Positions 1 to 5,407 of a stretch of DNA of 5,889 nt are shown here, in pieces. The position numbers and the translations under genes are program-made. How positions within the stretch are numbered: position 1 is the stretch's first letter; each line of letters opens with the position of its first letter. This DNA is from Burkholderiaceae bacterium. GTDB lineage: Bacteria; Pseudomonadota; Gammaproteobacteria; Burkholderiales; Burkholderiaceae_C. The stretch lies in the NCBI GenBank assembly GCA_017999135.1, contig JAGOBT010000225.1, positions 1 through 5,889 on the forward strand, in the 5' to 3' direction. The notes beneath the pieces are model-generated. The model ran no database searches. It was not told the origin of the DNA and saw only the letters and a program-made list of their open reading frames with translations.

Positions 1-899
1 TGGCCGTGGCAGGGTTCCAATCGTCGAACCCGCGGCCAGAGGATGGCCGGGTCACGGTGACGGCCTACGCGGCGGGTGAGGAGTCGTTCATCGACGTCAA
101 CGGCAACAACCAGTACGACACGGGCGAACCGTTCCAGGATCTGGGTGACTTGTACAAGGACCGGTTGTTCGATGGGGTGTTCGACGCGAGTGTGGACGAG
201 GTCATCCCTCTGGGCGGCAACCGCAGCGCGGCGTGCGTGGTGCCTGGCTCGTTCGGGTCTGTGCAGGGCGCATTGCTGTCGTTCGATGTGGGTCTGCCGT
301 CCCGCCCGTCGACCTGTGATGCAACCTGGAGCGGGCCTGGCGGCAGTGGCGCACGCAGTGTGTATGTCCGAAGATCCATCGAGACAGTGCTGTCGACGTC
401 TGCCGCCCGGCTGCTGTGGGCCGACACATCGGGCCTGGGCAGTGCGTCCTGCGCGCCAACCACCTTGCAAGTGGGGTCTTCTCCGCTGAACGTCGGTTCC
501 TTTGCGCAGGTCAACAGCGGGCAGACGTTCTACTTCGGTCGAGATGGGGCTGCGCGCAACAGTGGGTCCCTCATCTTCACGGTCGGTGATGCCAATCAAT
601 ACGCGGTCGGGAGCCCATTGACCGTCGGCGGTGCACGCGGGCGGCTGAATCCTGTCGCAGCAGGGTCCATCATCACGGCAAGCACGCCCACCGACAGTGT
701 CCAGGTGCGTGTGGGGGGCGGCTCGCCAGTTCCCAGCACCAGTGAAGCGTCCAATGCGGTGATTGGCGTGACGTTCCAGGGGCCGACGGAAGCGCTGGTC
801 TTCGTGACCGTCACGTCGCCAAGCGGGCTGTCAACCACTTACGCGCTCACTGTCAGGACGGCATCCAAGCCAGGTGGCGATGGCAGCTGCTCGCCTTGA
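1..899 (+). CDS. C-terminal part of a large Ig-like, probably extracytoplasmic protein (5' truncated by window edge)
   Basis: The frame is open from the first base, so the GTG at 6 is probably an internal Val codon and the true start lies upstream. About 298 residues are visible. Near residues 30-41 (counted from that GTG) is an Asp/Asn-rich loop, D30-x-N32-x-N34-x-x-x-D38-x-x-E41, spaced like an EF-hand or dockerin calcium loop. A second, more degenerate Asp-rich stretch follows at about 52-65. The rest is Gly/Ser/Thr/Val-rich and beta-strand-like, ending in a segment resembling a bacterial Ig-like fold (about 220-287). Four widely spaced Cys and the lack of predicted cytoplasmic motifs suggest an exported protein with disulfides. 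Such Ig-like proteins are common in Burkholderiales, but their role is generally unknown. Codon choice is less GC-biased than in aroB or dgt. The stop overlaps the aroK start, implying co-transcription. The exact function is not recognised; the Ig-like label is by resemblance. Confidence 0.7.
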   Translation, partial: AVAGFQSSNPRPEDGRVTVTAYAAGEESFIDVNGNNQYDTGEPFQDLGDLYKDRLFDGVFDASVDEVIPLGGNRSAACVVPGSFGSVQGALLSFDVGLPSRPSTCDATWSGPGGSGARSVYVRRSIETVLSTSAARLLWADTSGLGSASCAPTTLQVGSSPLNVGSFAQVNSGQTFYFGRDGAARNSGSLIFTVGDANQYAVGSPLTVGGARGRLNPVAAGSIITASTPTDSVQVRVGGGSPVPSTSEASNAVIGVTFQGPTEALVFVTVTSPSGLSTTYALTVRTASKPGGDGSCSP

Positions 900-1486
900 C
901 TGAACGGCCCGGCGCGCCGCTGGCCCTGGTCGGCATGCCCGGCAGCGGCAAGTCGACGGTGGGCCGCCACCTGGCGCGCCAGCTGGGCTGGAAGTTCGTC
1001 GACAGCGACCATGAGATCGAGCACGCCATTGGCGGCTCGATCCGGGTCTACTTCGAGCAGCAGGGCGAGGCGGCCTTCCGGGATCTGGAAGAGCAGACCA
1101 TTGCCCGCCTCTGCCAGCAGACCGGCACGGTGCTGGCCACGGGTGGCGGGGCCGTCTTGCGGCAGGCCAACCGCGATGCCCTGAAGCAGCACTGCCAGGT
1201 GATCTACCTGCGCTCCACGCCCGAAGAACTGTTCCGGCGCCTGCGCCACGACACGCAGCGCCCGCTGCTGCAGGTGCGTGACCCGCTGCGCCGCCTGCGC
1301 GACCTGTACCGCGAGCGCGACCCGCTGTACCGTGAGACCTGCCACTTCACCATCGAGACCGGCCGCCCGTCGGTGCCCACCCTGGTCAACATGATCCTCA
1401 TGCAGCTGGAGCTGGCCGGCCTGGTCGACCCGATGCAGGTGCCGGCCACCGTGGGCCGGGTGGTGCCGCCCCCGTCCAGCCCCTGA
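896..1486 (+). CDS. aroK: Shikimate kinase
   Basis: This cytoplasmic enzyme phosphorylates shikimate at the 3-hydroxyl using ATP, the fifth step of the shikimate pathway. The 196-residue product shows the Walker A loop GMPGSGKST at 13-21, the shikimate-binding DSD at 36-38, the Arg of FRDLE at 62, and the TGGGAV loop at 82-87 (Walker B-like, substrate binding). It also has the LID-region R122 of QRPLL and R141 of ERDPLY. The TTG start overlaps the upstream stop (TTGA, 4 bases). No other start lies between it and the Walker A loop except an ATG inside the loop, and no in-frame start was found just upstream, so TTG is the best choice despite a poor ribosome binding site; translational coupling is likely. 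At 196 residues it is about 20 longer than E. coli AroK, and the extra is a Pro/Val-rich C-terminal tail. aroK is usually adjacent to aroB; here a toxin-antitoxin pair separates them. Confidence 0.96.
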   Translation: MTERPGAPLALVGMPGSGKSTVGRHLARQLGWKFVDSDHEIEHAIGGSIRVYFEQQGEAAFRDLEEQTIARLCQQTGTVLATGGGAVLRQANRDALKQHCQVIYLRSTPEELFRRLRHDTQRPLLQVRDPLRRLRDLYRERDPLYRETCHFTIETGRPSVPTLVNMILMQLELAGLVDPMQVPATVGRVVPPPSSP

Positions 1487-1511
1487 CCGGCGTTGGGCAT
1501 CACGCTATGAT
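1483..1511 (+). promoter_or_regulatory. Sigma70-like promoter of the toxin-antitoxin module
   Basis: A -35 box CTGACC (1483-1488, four of six consensus bases) overlaps the aroK stop. A -10 box TATGAT (1506-1511, five of six) follows after an ideal 17-bp spacer. The predicted transcript start is near 1518, giving a leader of about 26 bases before the antitoxin GTG at 1544. The -10 box sits exactly between the arms of a perfect inverted repeat, which suggests direct repression by the antitoxin or the toxin-antitoxin complex. The sequence match is good; activity is inferred. Confidence 0.65.
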
Positions 1512-1519
1512 GCGTGATG
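1498..1519. promoter_or_regulatory. Perfect 8-bp inverted repeat around the -10 box, candidate antitoxin operator
   Basis: CATCACGC at 1498-1505 and GCGTGATG at 1512-1519 are perfect reverse complements. They are separated by six bases that are the TATGAT -10 hexamer. Ribbon-helix-helix antitoxins bind as dimers to short palindromes or repeats in their own promoter, so this is the obvious operator. The right arm also forms part of the TGATG heptad array. Confidence 0.6.
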
Positions 1520-1535
1520 TTTGATGTTTGATGCA
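1508..1535. repeat. Four-unit 7-bp tandem repeat (TGATGnn) in the antitoxin leader
   Basis: The pentamer TGATG occurs at 1508, 1515, 1522 and 1529, a strict 7-bp period, with trailing dinucleotides CG, TT, TT and CA. The array runs from inside the -10 box to the ribosome binding site, so it covers the predicted transcript start and most of the leader. It could be a multi-site operator for the ribbon-helix-helix antitoxin, or a slippage-prone spacer. Confidence 0.85.
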
Positions 1536-1538
1536 GGG
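1535..1538 (+). promoter_or_regulatory. Ribosome binding site deciding the antitoxin start
   Basis: AGGG lies five bases before the GTG at 1544, normal spacing. The in-frame GTG at 1538 would share its first G with this site and could not use it, so 1544 is preferred. The resulting N-terminus, MRTTVAID, is also the usual form for CopG-like antitoxins. Confidence 0.6.
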
Positions 1539-1543
1539 TGCGC

Positions 1544-1777
1544 GTGAGAACAACCGTGGCCATCGACGATGACGTGCTGCTTGCCGTGCGCAGCCTGGCC
1601 GAGCGAGAGCGCAAGAGCGTCGGTGAAGTCCTGTCTGCACTGGCCCGCCAGGGATTGACGCGTGACATGGAGCAGCCTGCCGCAGTGCGCAATGGGATCC
1701 GGTTGCTGCCCCGGCAGCCCGGGGCCACCGCGGCCACACTCGATGTGGTGAACCAGTTGCGCGACGAGGCGCCCTGA
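1544..1777 (+). CDS. Ribbon-helix-helix (CopG/VapB-like) antitoxin
   Basis: A 77-residue protein with a classic ribbon-helix-helix N-terminus. The beta strand MRTTVAID is followed by helix A (about 9-22), a short turn around K24-S25-V26, and helix B (about 26-37, GEVLSALARQGL). The flexible C-terminal tail contains NGIRLLPRQPG at 50-60 and ends in VVNQLRDE at 68-75, typical of antitoxin tails that wrap and inhibit PIN toxins. The expected role is to neutralise the downstream VapC-like RNase and repress the shared promoter. The GTG at 1538 would add two residues; 1544 is chosen on ribosome binding site spacing. The stop overlaps the toxin ATG by one base (TGATG), so the two are translationally coupled. 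Codons such as AGA, ACA, TCT and GGA are unlike the neighbouring housekeeping genes and suggest the module was acquired by transfer. Confidence 0.88.
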   Translation: MRTTVAIDDDVLLAVRSLAERERKSVGEVLSALARQGLTRDMEQPAAVRNGIRLLPRQPGATAATLDVVNQLRDEAP

Positions 1778-2205
1778 TGGCGTTGCTGCTGGATGTCAAC
1801 GTCCTGATCGCGCTGATCGACCCGTTGCACACGCTGCACGAGCCCGCCCACACCTGGTTTGCACAACGGCAACCCCAGGCTTGGGCCACCTGCCCGATCA
1901 CCGAAAACGCCGTGCTGCGCATCGTCGGCAACCCGCGGTATCCCAACTCGCCTGGAACACCGGCAGCCGTCGTCCCGGTGCTGGCGTCGCTGACCGCCCA
2001 GCCCGGCCACGTCTTCTGGCCCGACGACGGGAGCCCGCTGCAGGCGATGCGCCTGGCGTCTGACCGCCTGCTGCACCACAGCCAGGTCACCGACAGTGCG
2101 CTGCTGGCACTGGCCGTCTCGCGCGGCGGTCGTCTCGTCAGCTTCGACAGGCGGCTGGTGGTTGATGCGGTGCCGGGTGGCCGCGCTGCATTGTTGTTGA
2201 TCTGA
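1777..2205 (+). CDS. VapC-like PIN-domain RNase toxin
   Basis: A 142-residue PIN-domain protein, the normal length for VapC toxins. These are Mg2+-dependent endoribonucleases that arrest translation by cutting tRNA or rRNA. All four expected acidic metal ligands are present: D6 in LLDVNVLIAL, E43 in CPITENAVLRI, D106 in QVTDSALLALA and D124 in LVSFDRRL. The motifs WATCPITEN, the NPRYPN region and GHVFWPDD match the subgroup typified by many Mycobacterium tuberculosis PIN toxins. The complete active site argues that the toxin is functional rather than decayed. The ATG overlaps the antitoxin stop by one base. The actual RNA target cannot be read from sequence. The next gene, aroB, begins 44 bases downstream with no visible terminator. 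Confidence 0.93.
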   Translation: MALLLDVNVLIALIDPLHTLHEPAHTWFAQRQPQAWATCPITENAVLRIVGNPRYPNSPGTPAAVVPVLASLTAQPGHVFWPDDGSPLQAMRLASDRLLHHSQVTDSALLALAVSRGGRLVSFDRRLVVDAVPGGRAALLLI

Positions 2206-2249
2206 CGGCCCATGCCAGGTGCCGACCTTCTCCCTGAACGCCAACTGCC

Positions 2250-3350
2250 ATGCCGACCCTGATTGTCCCCATCGCCCTCGGCGACCGCAGCTACGACATC
2301 CACATCGGCAGCGGCCTGCTGGCCGACCCGGCCTCCTGGGCCGACCTGCCGGCGTCGGCCGACGCGCTGATCGTCAGCAACACCACGGTGGCGCCGCTGT
2401 ACGCCGAGGCCTTGGCCGTGCAGTTGCGCCAGCGCCACCGCCGCGTGCTGCAACTGGCCCTGCCCGACGGCGAAGAACACAAGACCGCTGCCGTGCTGGA
2501 GCAGGTCTACGACACTTTGTTGGCCGCCGGCTGCGACCGCAAGACGGTGCTGTATGCCCTGGGCGGCGGCGTGGTGGGCGACATGACCGGCTTTGCCGCC
2601 GCCTGCTACATGCGCGGCGTGCCCTTCGTGCAGGTGCCCACCACGCTGCTGTCGCAGGTGGATTCGTCGGTGGGCGGCAAGACCGCGATCAACCACCCCC
2701 TGGGCAAGAACATGATCGGCGCGTTCTACCAGCCCGCGCGGGTGCTGTGCGATCTGGACCTGCTGGACAGCCTGCCGGCGCGCGAGTTCTCGGCCGGCCT
2801 CGCCGAGGTGATCAAGTACGGGCCGATCGCCGATGTCGACTTCCTGGCCTGGATCGAATCCAACCTCGACGCGCTGATGGCGCGTGACCGCTCCGCGCTG
2901 GCCCATGCGGTCCAGCGCAGCTGCGAGATCAAGGCCTGGGTGGTGGGCCGGGACGAGCGCGAAGGCGGCCTGCGCGCCATCCTGAACTTCGGCCACACCT
3001 TCGGCCATGCCATCGAGACCGGCCTGGGCTACGGCGCCTGGCTGCATGGCGAGGCGGTGGGCTGCGGCATGGTGTTGGCGGCCGAGCTGTCGGCGCGGTT
3101 GGGGTTGGTCGATGCCGCCCTGGTGCCGCGCCTGCAGGCGCTGTGCCGCCGCGCTGGTCTGCCAGTGACGGCGCCACCGCTGTCGGTGCTGCCCATCGAC
3201 CGCTGGATGGCGCTGATGCGGGTCGACAAGAAGGCCGAGGGTGGCGAGATCCGCTTCGTGGTGATCGACGGCCTGGGCCGCGCGGCGATGCGGCCGGCGC
3301 CCGACGCACTGGTGGCCGACGTGATCCGCGCCCACGCGGCGCCGGGCTGA
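2250..3350 (+). CDS. aroB: 3-dehydroquinate synthase
   Basis: This enzyme converts DAHP to 3-dehydroquinate, the second step of the shikimate pathway, using NAD+ and a divalent metal (Zn2+ or Co2+) in the cytoplasm. The 366-residue product is close to the usual length (E. coli 362). Visible motifs are the PDGEEHK segment at 72-78, the NAD-binding [11 protein letters not shown] at 105-115, and [21 protein letters not shown] at 128-148. The metal ligands are E186 (GLAEVIKYG), H249 (NFGHTFGH) and H266 (LHGEAV). An in-frame stop at 2235-2237 leaves ATG 2250 as the only start that keeps the N-terminal strand. No good Shine-Dalgarno sequence precedes it. In related genomes aroB directly follows aroK; here the toxin-antitoxin pair intervenes, so expression may come from aroK read-through, the toxin-antitoxin promoter, or both. 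Confidence 0.98.
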   Translation: MPTLIVPIALGDRSYDIHIGSGLLADPASWADLPASADALIVSNTTVAPLYAEALAVQLRQRHRRVLQLALPDGEEHKTAAVLEQVYDTLLAAGCDRKTVLYALGGGVVGDMTGFAAACYMRGVPFVQVPTTLLSQVDSSVGGKTAINHPLGKNMIGAFYQPARVLCDLDLLDSLPAREFSAGLAEVIKYGPIADVDFLAWIESNLDALMARDRSALAHAVQRSCEIKAWVVGRDEREGGLRAILNFGHTFGHAIETGLGYGAWLHGEAVGCGMVLAAELSARLGLVDAALVPRLQALCRRAGLPVTAPPLSVLPIDRWMALMRVDKKAEGGEIRFVVIDGLGRAAMRPAPDALVADVIRAHAAPG

Positions 3351-3357
3351 GCGGCGC

Positions 3358-3361
3358 GGAG
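3358..3361 (+). promoter_or_regulatory. Ribosome binding site deciding the dgt start
   Basis: GGAG lies six bases before the GTG at 3368, between the aroB stop and dgt. It supports GTG 3368 over the ATG at 3143, which would place about 75 codons inside aroB in another frame, and over the TTG at 3374. Confidence 0.65.
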
Positions 3362-3367
3362 CCCGCG

Positions 3368-4537
3368 GTGCCGTTGGCGCCTTATGCCAGTGATGCGGCG
3401 CACAGCCGCGGCCGCCGCCACCCCGAGCCGCCAGTGCGGCTGCGCGACGCCTTCCAGCGCGACCGCGACCGCATCGTGCACAGCACCGCCTTCCGCCGCC
3501 TGGTCTACAAGACCCAGGTCTTCGTCAACCACGAGGGCGATCTGTTCCGCACCCGGTTGACGCATTCGCTGGAGGTGGCGCAGCTGGGCCGCTCCATCGC
3601 CCGTGGCCTGGGGCTGAACGAAGACCTGGTCGAAGCCATCGCCCTGGCCCATGACCTGGGCCACACGCCCTTCGGCCACGCCGGCCAGGACGCGCTGCAC
3701 GACTGCATGCAGGCCCACGGCGGCTTCGAACACAACCTGCAGAGCCTGCGCGTGGTCGACCGGCTGGAGATCCGCTACCCGGCGTTCGACGGGCTGAACC
3801 TCAGCTTCGAGACGCGCGAGGGCATCCTCAAGCACTGCAGCCGGCGCGATGCGCTGGCGCTGGACGCTGCCGAGCCCGGCGGCGTGGCCCGCCGTTTCCT
3901 CGACGGCACCCAGCCCAGCCTGGAGGCGCAGCTGTGCAACCTGGCCGACGCCATCGCCTACAACGCCCACGACATCGACGACGGCGTGCGCTCGGGCCTG
4001 CTGCAGTTCGACGCGCTGGCCGAGCTGCCGCTGGTGCGCCACCACCGCGATGCCGCGCTGGCCGAGCATCCGGCACTGGCCGGGCAGCCCGGCCGGCGGC
4101 TGCTGTTCGAGACCATCCGCCGCATGTTGTCGGCCCAGGTGCATGACGTGATCGATGCCACCGCGGCGGCGTTGACCTTGGCTTCGCCGGCCAGCGCCGA
4201 TGCGGCCCGCCAGGCGCCGCGCCTGCTGCGCCACAGTGACGCCATGCATGCCGAGGCCACGGTGCTCAAGCGCTTCCTGTTCAGTGCGCTGTACCGCCAC
4301 CCCCAGGTGATGCGCACCACCGACGTGGCCCGCCAGGTGGTGCGTGAACTGTTTGCCGCCTATGTGGATGCCCCGCACGAGATGCCGGCCGAGCACGCCG
4401 CCCAGCCCGACCGCCACCGCGCCGTGGCCGACTACGTGGCCGGCATGACCGACCGCTTCGCGGTGCGTGAGCACCGCCGCCTGACCGGGCACGACCTGTT
4501 CGGTGCGCTCGACGGCCCGGCCGCCTCAACTTTTTGA
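3368..4537 (+). CDS. dgt: HD-domain deoxyguanosinetriphosphate triphosphohydrolase-like protein
   Basis: Proteins of this family hydrolyse dGTP or other dNTPs to the deoxynucleoside plus triphosphate, shaping nucleotide pools. With the GTG start the product is 389 residues, the size of the shorter dGTPase-like subfamily rather than the roughly 505-residue E. coli Dgt. The N-terminus contains SRGRRHPEP (13-21), FQRDRDRIVHSTAFRRL (29-45) and KTQVFVNHEGDLFRTRLTHS (48-67). Metal ligands are H66, H95-D96 (ALAHDLGHTPFGHAG) and D194 (NLADAIAYNAHDIDDG). The residue after D194 is Ala, where many relatives have Glu. The start is set by a GGAG site 17 bases after aroB; the first recognisable family residues (APYASDAAHSRGRR) begin immediately after it. 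The adjacency to aroB suggests one operon. Real substrate preference in this subfamily is uncertain. Confidence 0.94.
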   Translation: MPLAPYASDAAHSRGRRHPEPPVRLRDAFQRDRDRIVHSTAFRRLVYKTQVFVNHEGDLFRTRLTHSLEVAQLGRSIARGLGLNEDLVEAIALAHDLGHTPFGHAGQDALHDCMQAHGGFEHNLQSLRVVDRLEIRYPAFDGLNLSFETREGILKHCSRRDALALDAAEPGGVARRFLDGTQPSLEAQLCNLADAIAYNAHDIDDGVRSGLLQFDALAELPLVRHHRDAALAEHPALAGQPGRRLLFETIRRMLSAQVHDVIDATAAALTLASPASADAARQAPRLLRHSDAMHAEATVLKRFLFSALYRHPQVMRTTDVARQVVRELFAAYVDAPHEMPAEHAAQPDRHRAVADYVAGMTDRFAVREHRRLTGHDLFGALDGPAASTF

Positions 4538-4543
4538 TCCGCC

Positions 4544-5221
4544 ATGGCCCGCCTGCCCCGACTGGCCGTGGCCGGCCAGGCCCACCTGGCGCTGATGCTG
4601 GGCCACAGCGCGCAGCCGGTGTTCGTCGACGACGACGACCGCCGGCAGTTCCTGGCGGCGCTGCGTGAATCGGCGCTGCAGCACGGCGTGGCCGTGCATG
4701 GCTATGCCTTGCAGCCCGCCGAGGTGCTGCTGCTGCTGACGCCAGCCACCGCCACCGCGCTGGGCACGCTGATGCAGGGCCTGGGCCGGCGCTATGGCGC
4801 CGCCTTCAACCGCCGCCACGGCCGGCGCGGCACGCTGTGGGCCGGGCGCTTCCGCACTGCGGTGGTGCAGGCCGGGCCGCACCTGCTGGACGCACTGCTG
4901 CATGTCGACCTGCAAGGCCAGGCGGCCGGCGGTGGTGCGGCGGCCTGGTCCAGCCTGGGCCACCGCCTGGGCGAGCGGCGCGACCCCTTGATCACCGACT
5001 GCGCTGCCTGGTGGGCGCTGGGCAACACGCCCTTCGAGCGCGAAGCCGCCTACCGGCGCTGCCTGGCCGACGGCCTGGCGGCCGACCGCACCGCGGCGCT
5101 GGCCGCCGCGGTGCGCAAGGGCTGGGCGGTGGGCGATGCGGCCTTTCTGGCGGCGCTGGCCCAGCAGACCGACCGGCCGGTGCAGCCACGGCCCCGGGGC
5201 CGCCCGCCGCGCGCGGCCTGA
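4544..5221 (+). CDS. RAYT/Y1-transposase-like protein with lost catalytic residues
   Basis: The 225-residue product has the architecture of REP-associated tyrosine transposases. It opens with MARLPRLAVAGQ and continues with a VFxDDxDRRxFLxxLRE segment (26-42) and HGVAVHGYALQP (47-58). Further on are LMQGLGRRY (76-84), FNRRHGRRGTLWAGRF (88-103), WSS (135-137), a YRRC segment and a basic RPRGRPPR tail. The catalytic residues are gone. The expected PNHVHLL reads PAEVLLL (58-64), so both His are replaced (E60, L62). The nucleophilic Tyr of the RYIELNP motif aligns with H120. The RGNN motif reads LGHS (19-22). The frame is open without frameshifts and in local codon style, so it looks maintained rather than freshly decaying. 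It may bind DNA or RNA without cutting, or be non-functional. It starts six bases after dgt with no clear ribosome binding site, suggesting coupling. A REP-like element follows. Confidence 0.82.
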   Translation: MARLPRLAVAGQAHLALMLGHSAQPVFVDDDDRRQFLAALRESALQHGVAVHGYALQPAEVLLLLTPATATALGTLMQGLGRRYGAAFNRRHGRRGTLWAGRFRTAVVQAGPHLLDALLHVDLQGQAAGGGAAAWSSLGHRLGERRDPLITDCAAWWALGNTPFEREAAYRRCLADGLAADRTAALAAAVRKGWAVGDAAFLAALAQQTDRPVQPRPRGRPPRAA

Positions 5222-5228
5222 TCGGTCG

Positions 5229-5242
5229 CCCGCAGGCGCGGG
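5229..5242 (+). terminator. Weak GC hairpin after the RAYT-like gene
   Basis: CCCGC (5229-5233) pairs with GCGGG (5238-5242) around a four-base loop, eight bases after the stop. The following bases (ACTTGCTCGTTC) are only mildly T-rich, so this is at best a weak intrinsic terminator. A 5-bp GC stem is also expected by chance in DNA this GC-rich. Confidence 0.25.
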
Positions 5243-5278
5243 ACTTGCTCGTTCTGGCTGACACGCCCCACAGCTGAT

Positions 5279-5341
5279 CTGTCCCTATTTAAAGGCGCAG
5301 TGCTGTGGTGCGCAGGCTTTTAACAAGCCTGACCCCATTTA
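5279..5341. repeat. REP-like composite element: two CTGwCCCyATTTA copies bracketing two small hairpins
   Basis: CTGTCCCTATTTA (5279-5291) and CTGACCCCATTTA (5329-5341) match at 11 of 13 positions, in the same orientation and 50 bp apart. Between them lie two hairpins. GCGCA/TGCGC (5295-5299 and 5309-5313) has a nine-base loop. AGGCTT/AAGCCT (5314-5319 and 5325-5330) has a five-base loop. Repeated short palindromes with a conserved flanking oligomer, next to a RAYT gene, are the usual setting of REP elements. The A+T content is visibly higher than that of the surrounding genes. Whether further copies exist in the genome cannot be seen from here. Confidence 0.55.
5313..5331 (+). other. 7-bp hairpin, possible read-through attenuator or REP stem
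   Basis: CAGGCTT pairs perfectly with AAGCCTG around the loop TTAAC. There is no immediate U-tract (ACCCCATTTAG follows, with TTTT only about ten bases later), so it is not a canonical intrinsic terminator. It lies upstream of the predicted gltB promoter and could reduce read-through from the aro-dgt unit. Confidence 0.45.
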
Positions 5342-5348
5342 GTTTTGC

Positions 5349-5377
5349 TTGAGTCCCTTGCTGCGCTGCAGTAAATT
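5349..5377 (+). promoter_or_regulatory. Predicted gltB promoter
   Basis: TTGAGT (5349-5354, four of six -35 bases) and TAAATT (5372-5377, four of six -10 bases) are separated by 17 bp. They lie in the only AT-richer stretch before gltB. The predicted transcript start is near 5384, giving a leader of about 24 bases. No other convincing pair with normal spacing was found in the gap. Confidence 0.5.
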
Positions 5378-5395
5378 GCCATCCCCCGAATTGCG

Positions 5396-5401
5396 AAGGA
5401 G
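5396..5401 (+). promoter_or_regulatory. Strong gltB ribosome binding site
   Basis: AAGGAG lies six bases before ATG 5408. It is the strongest Shine-Dalgarno match in the window and fixes the gltB start. Confidence 0.85.
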
Positions 5402-5407
5402 CGCGCC

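Noticed and set aside
1489..2242. GGCGTT (1489-1494) and AACGCC (2237-2242) as terminal inverted repeats of an inserted toxin-antitoxin cassette
   Set aside because: Only six bases match in GC-rich DNA, with no target-site duplication and no transposase, so it is easily chance.
2219..2887. A 222-codon plus-strand frame overlapping the start of aroB
   Set aside because: It is an Arg/Pro/Gly-rich out-of-frame shadow of aroB, whose motifs and metal ligands are all intact in the other frame.
1500..3335. A 611-codon open frame on the minus strand spanning the toxin-antitoxin genes and aroB
   Set aside because: It is antisense to three well-supported genes, and its product is a His/Gln/Gly/Arg-rich low-complexity string typical of the reverse of GC-rich coding DNA. 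It has no recognisable motif.
3143..3367. Upstream extension of dgt starting at ATG 3143
   Set aside because: It lies within aroB in another frame and encodes Arg/Gly/Asp-rich noise. A good ribosome binding site precedes GTG 3368, where family similarity begins.
3029..4492. A 487-codon open frame on the minus strand antisense to aroB and dgt
   Set aside because: It is the codon-bias shadow of dgt, with no domain and a low-complexity composition.
4544..5221. Active IS200/IS605-type insertion sequence
   Set aside because: The catalytic HxH and Tyr are absent and no element ends are visible. The gene is tightly packed after dgt, as expected for an operon member.
5258..5291. CTGACA (5258-5263) with TATTTA (5286-5291) as an additional gltB promoter
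   Set aside because: The 22-bp spacer is too long for a sigma70 promoter, and the TATTTA belongs to the repeated 13-mer. The pair at 5349-5377 has correct spacing.
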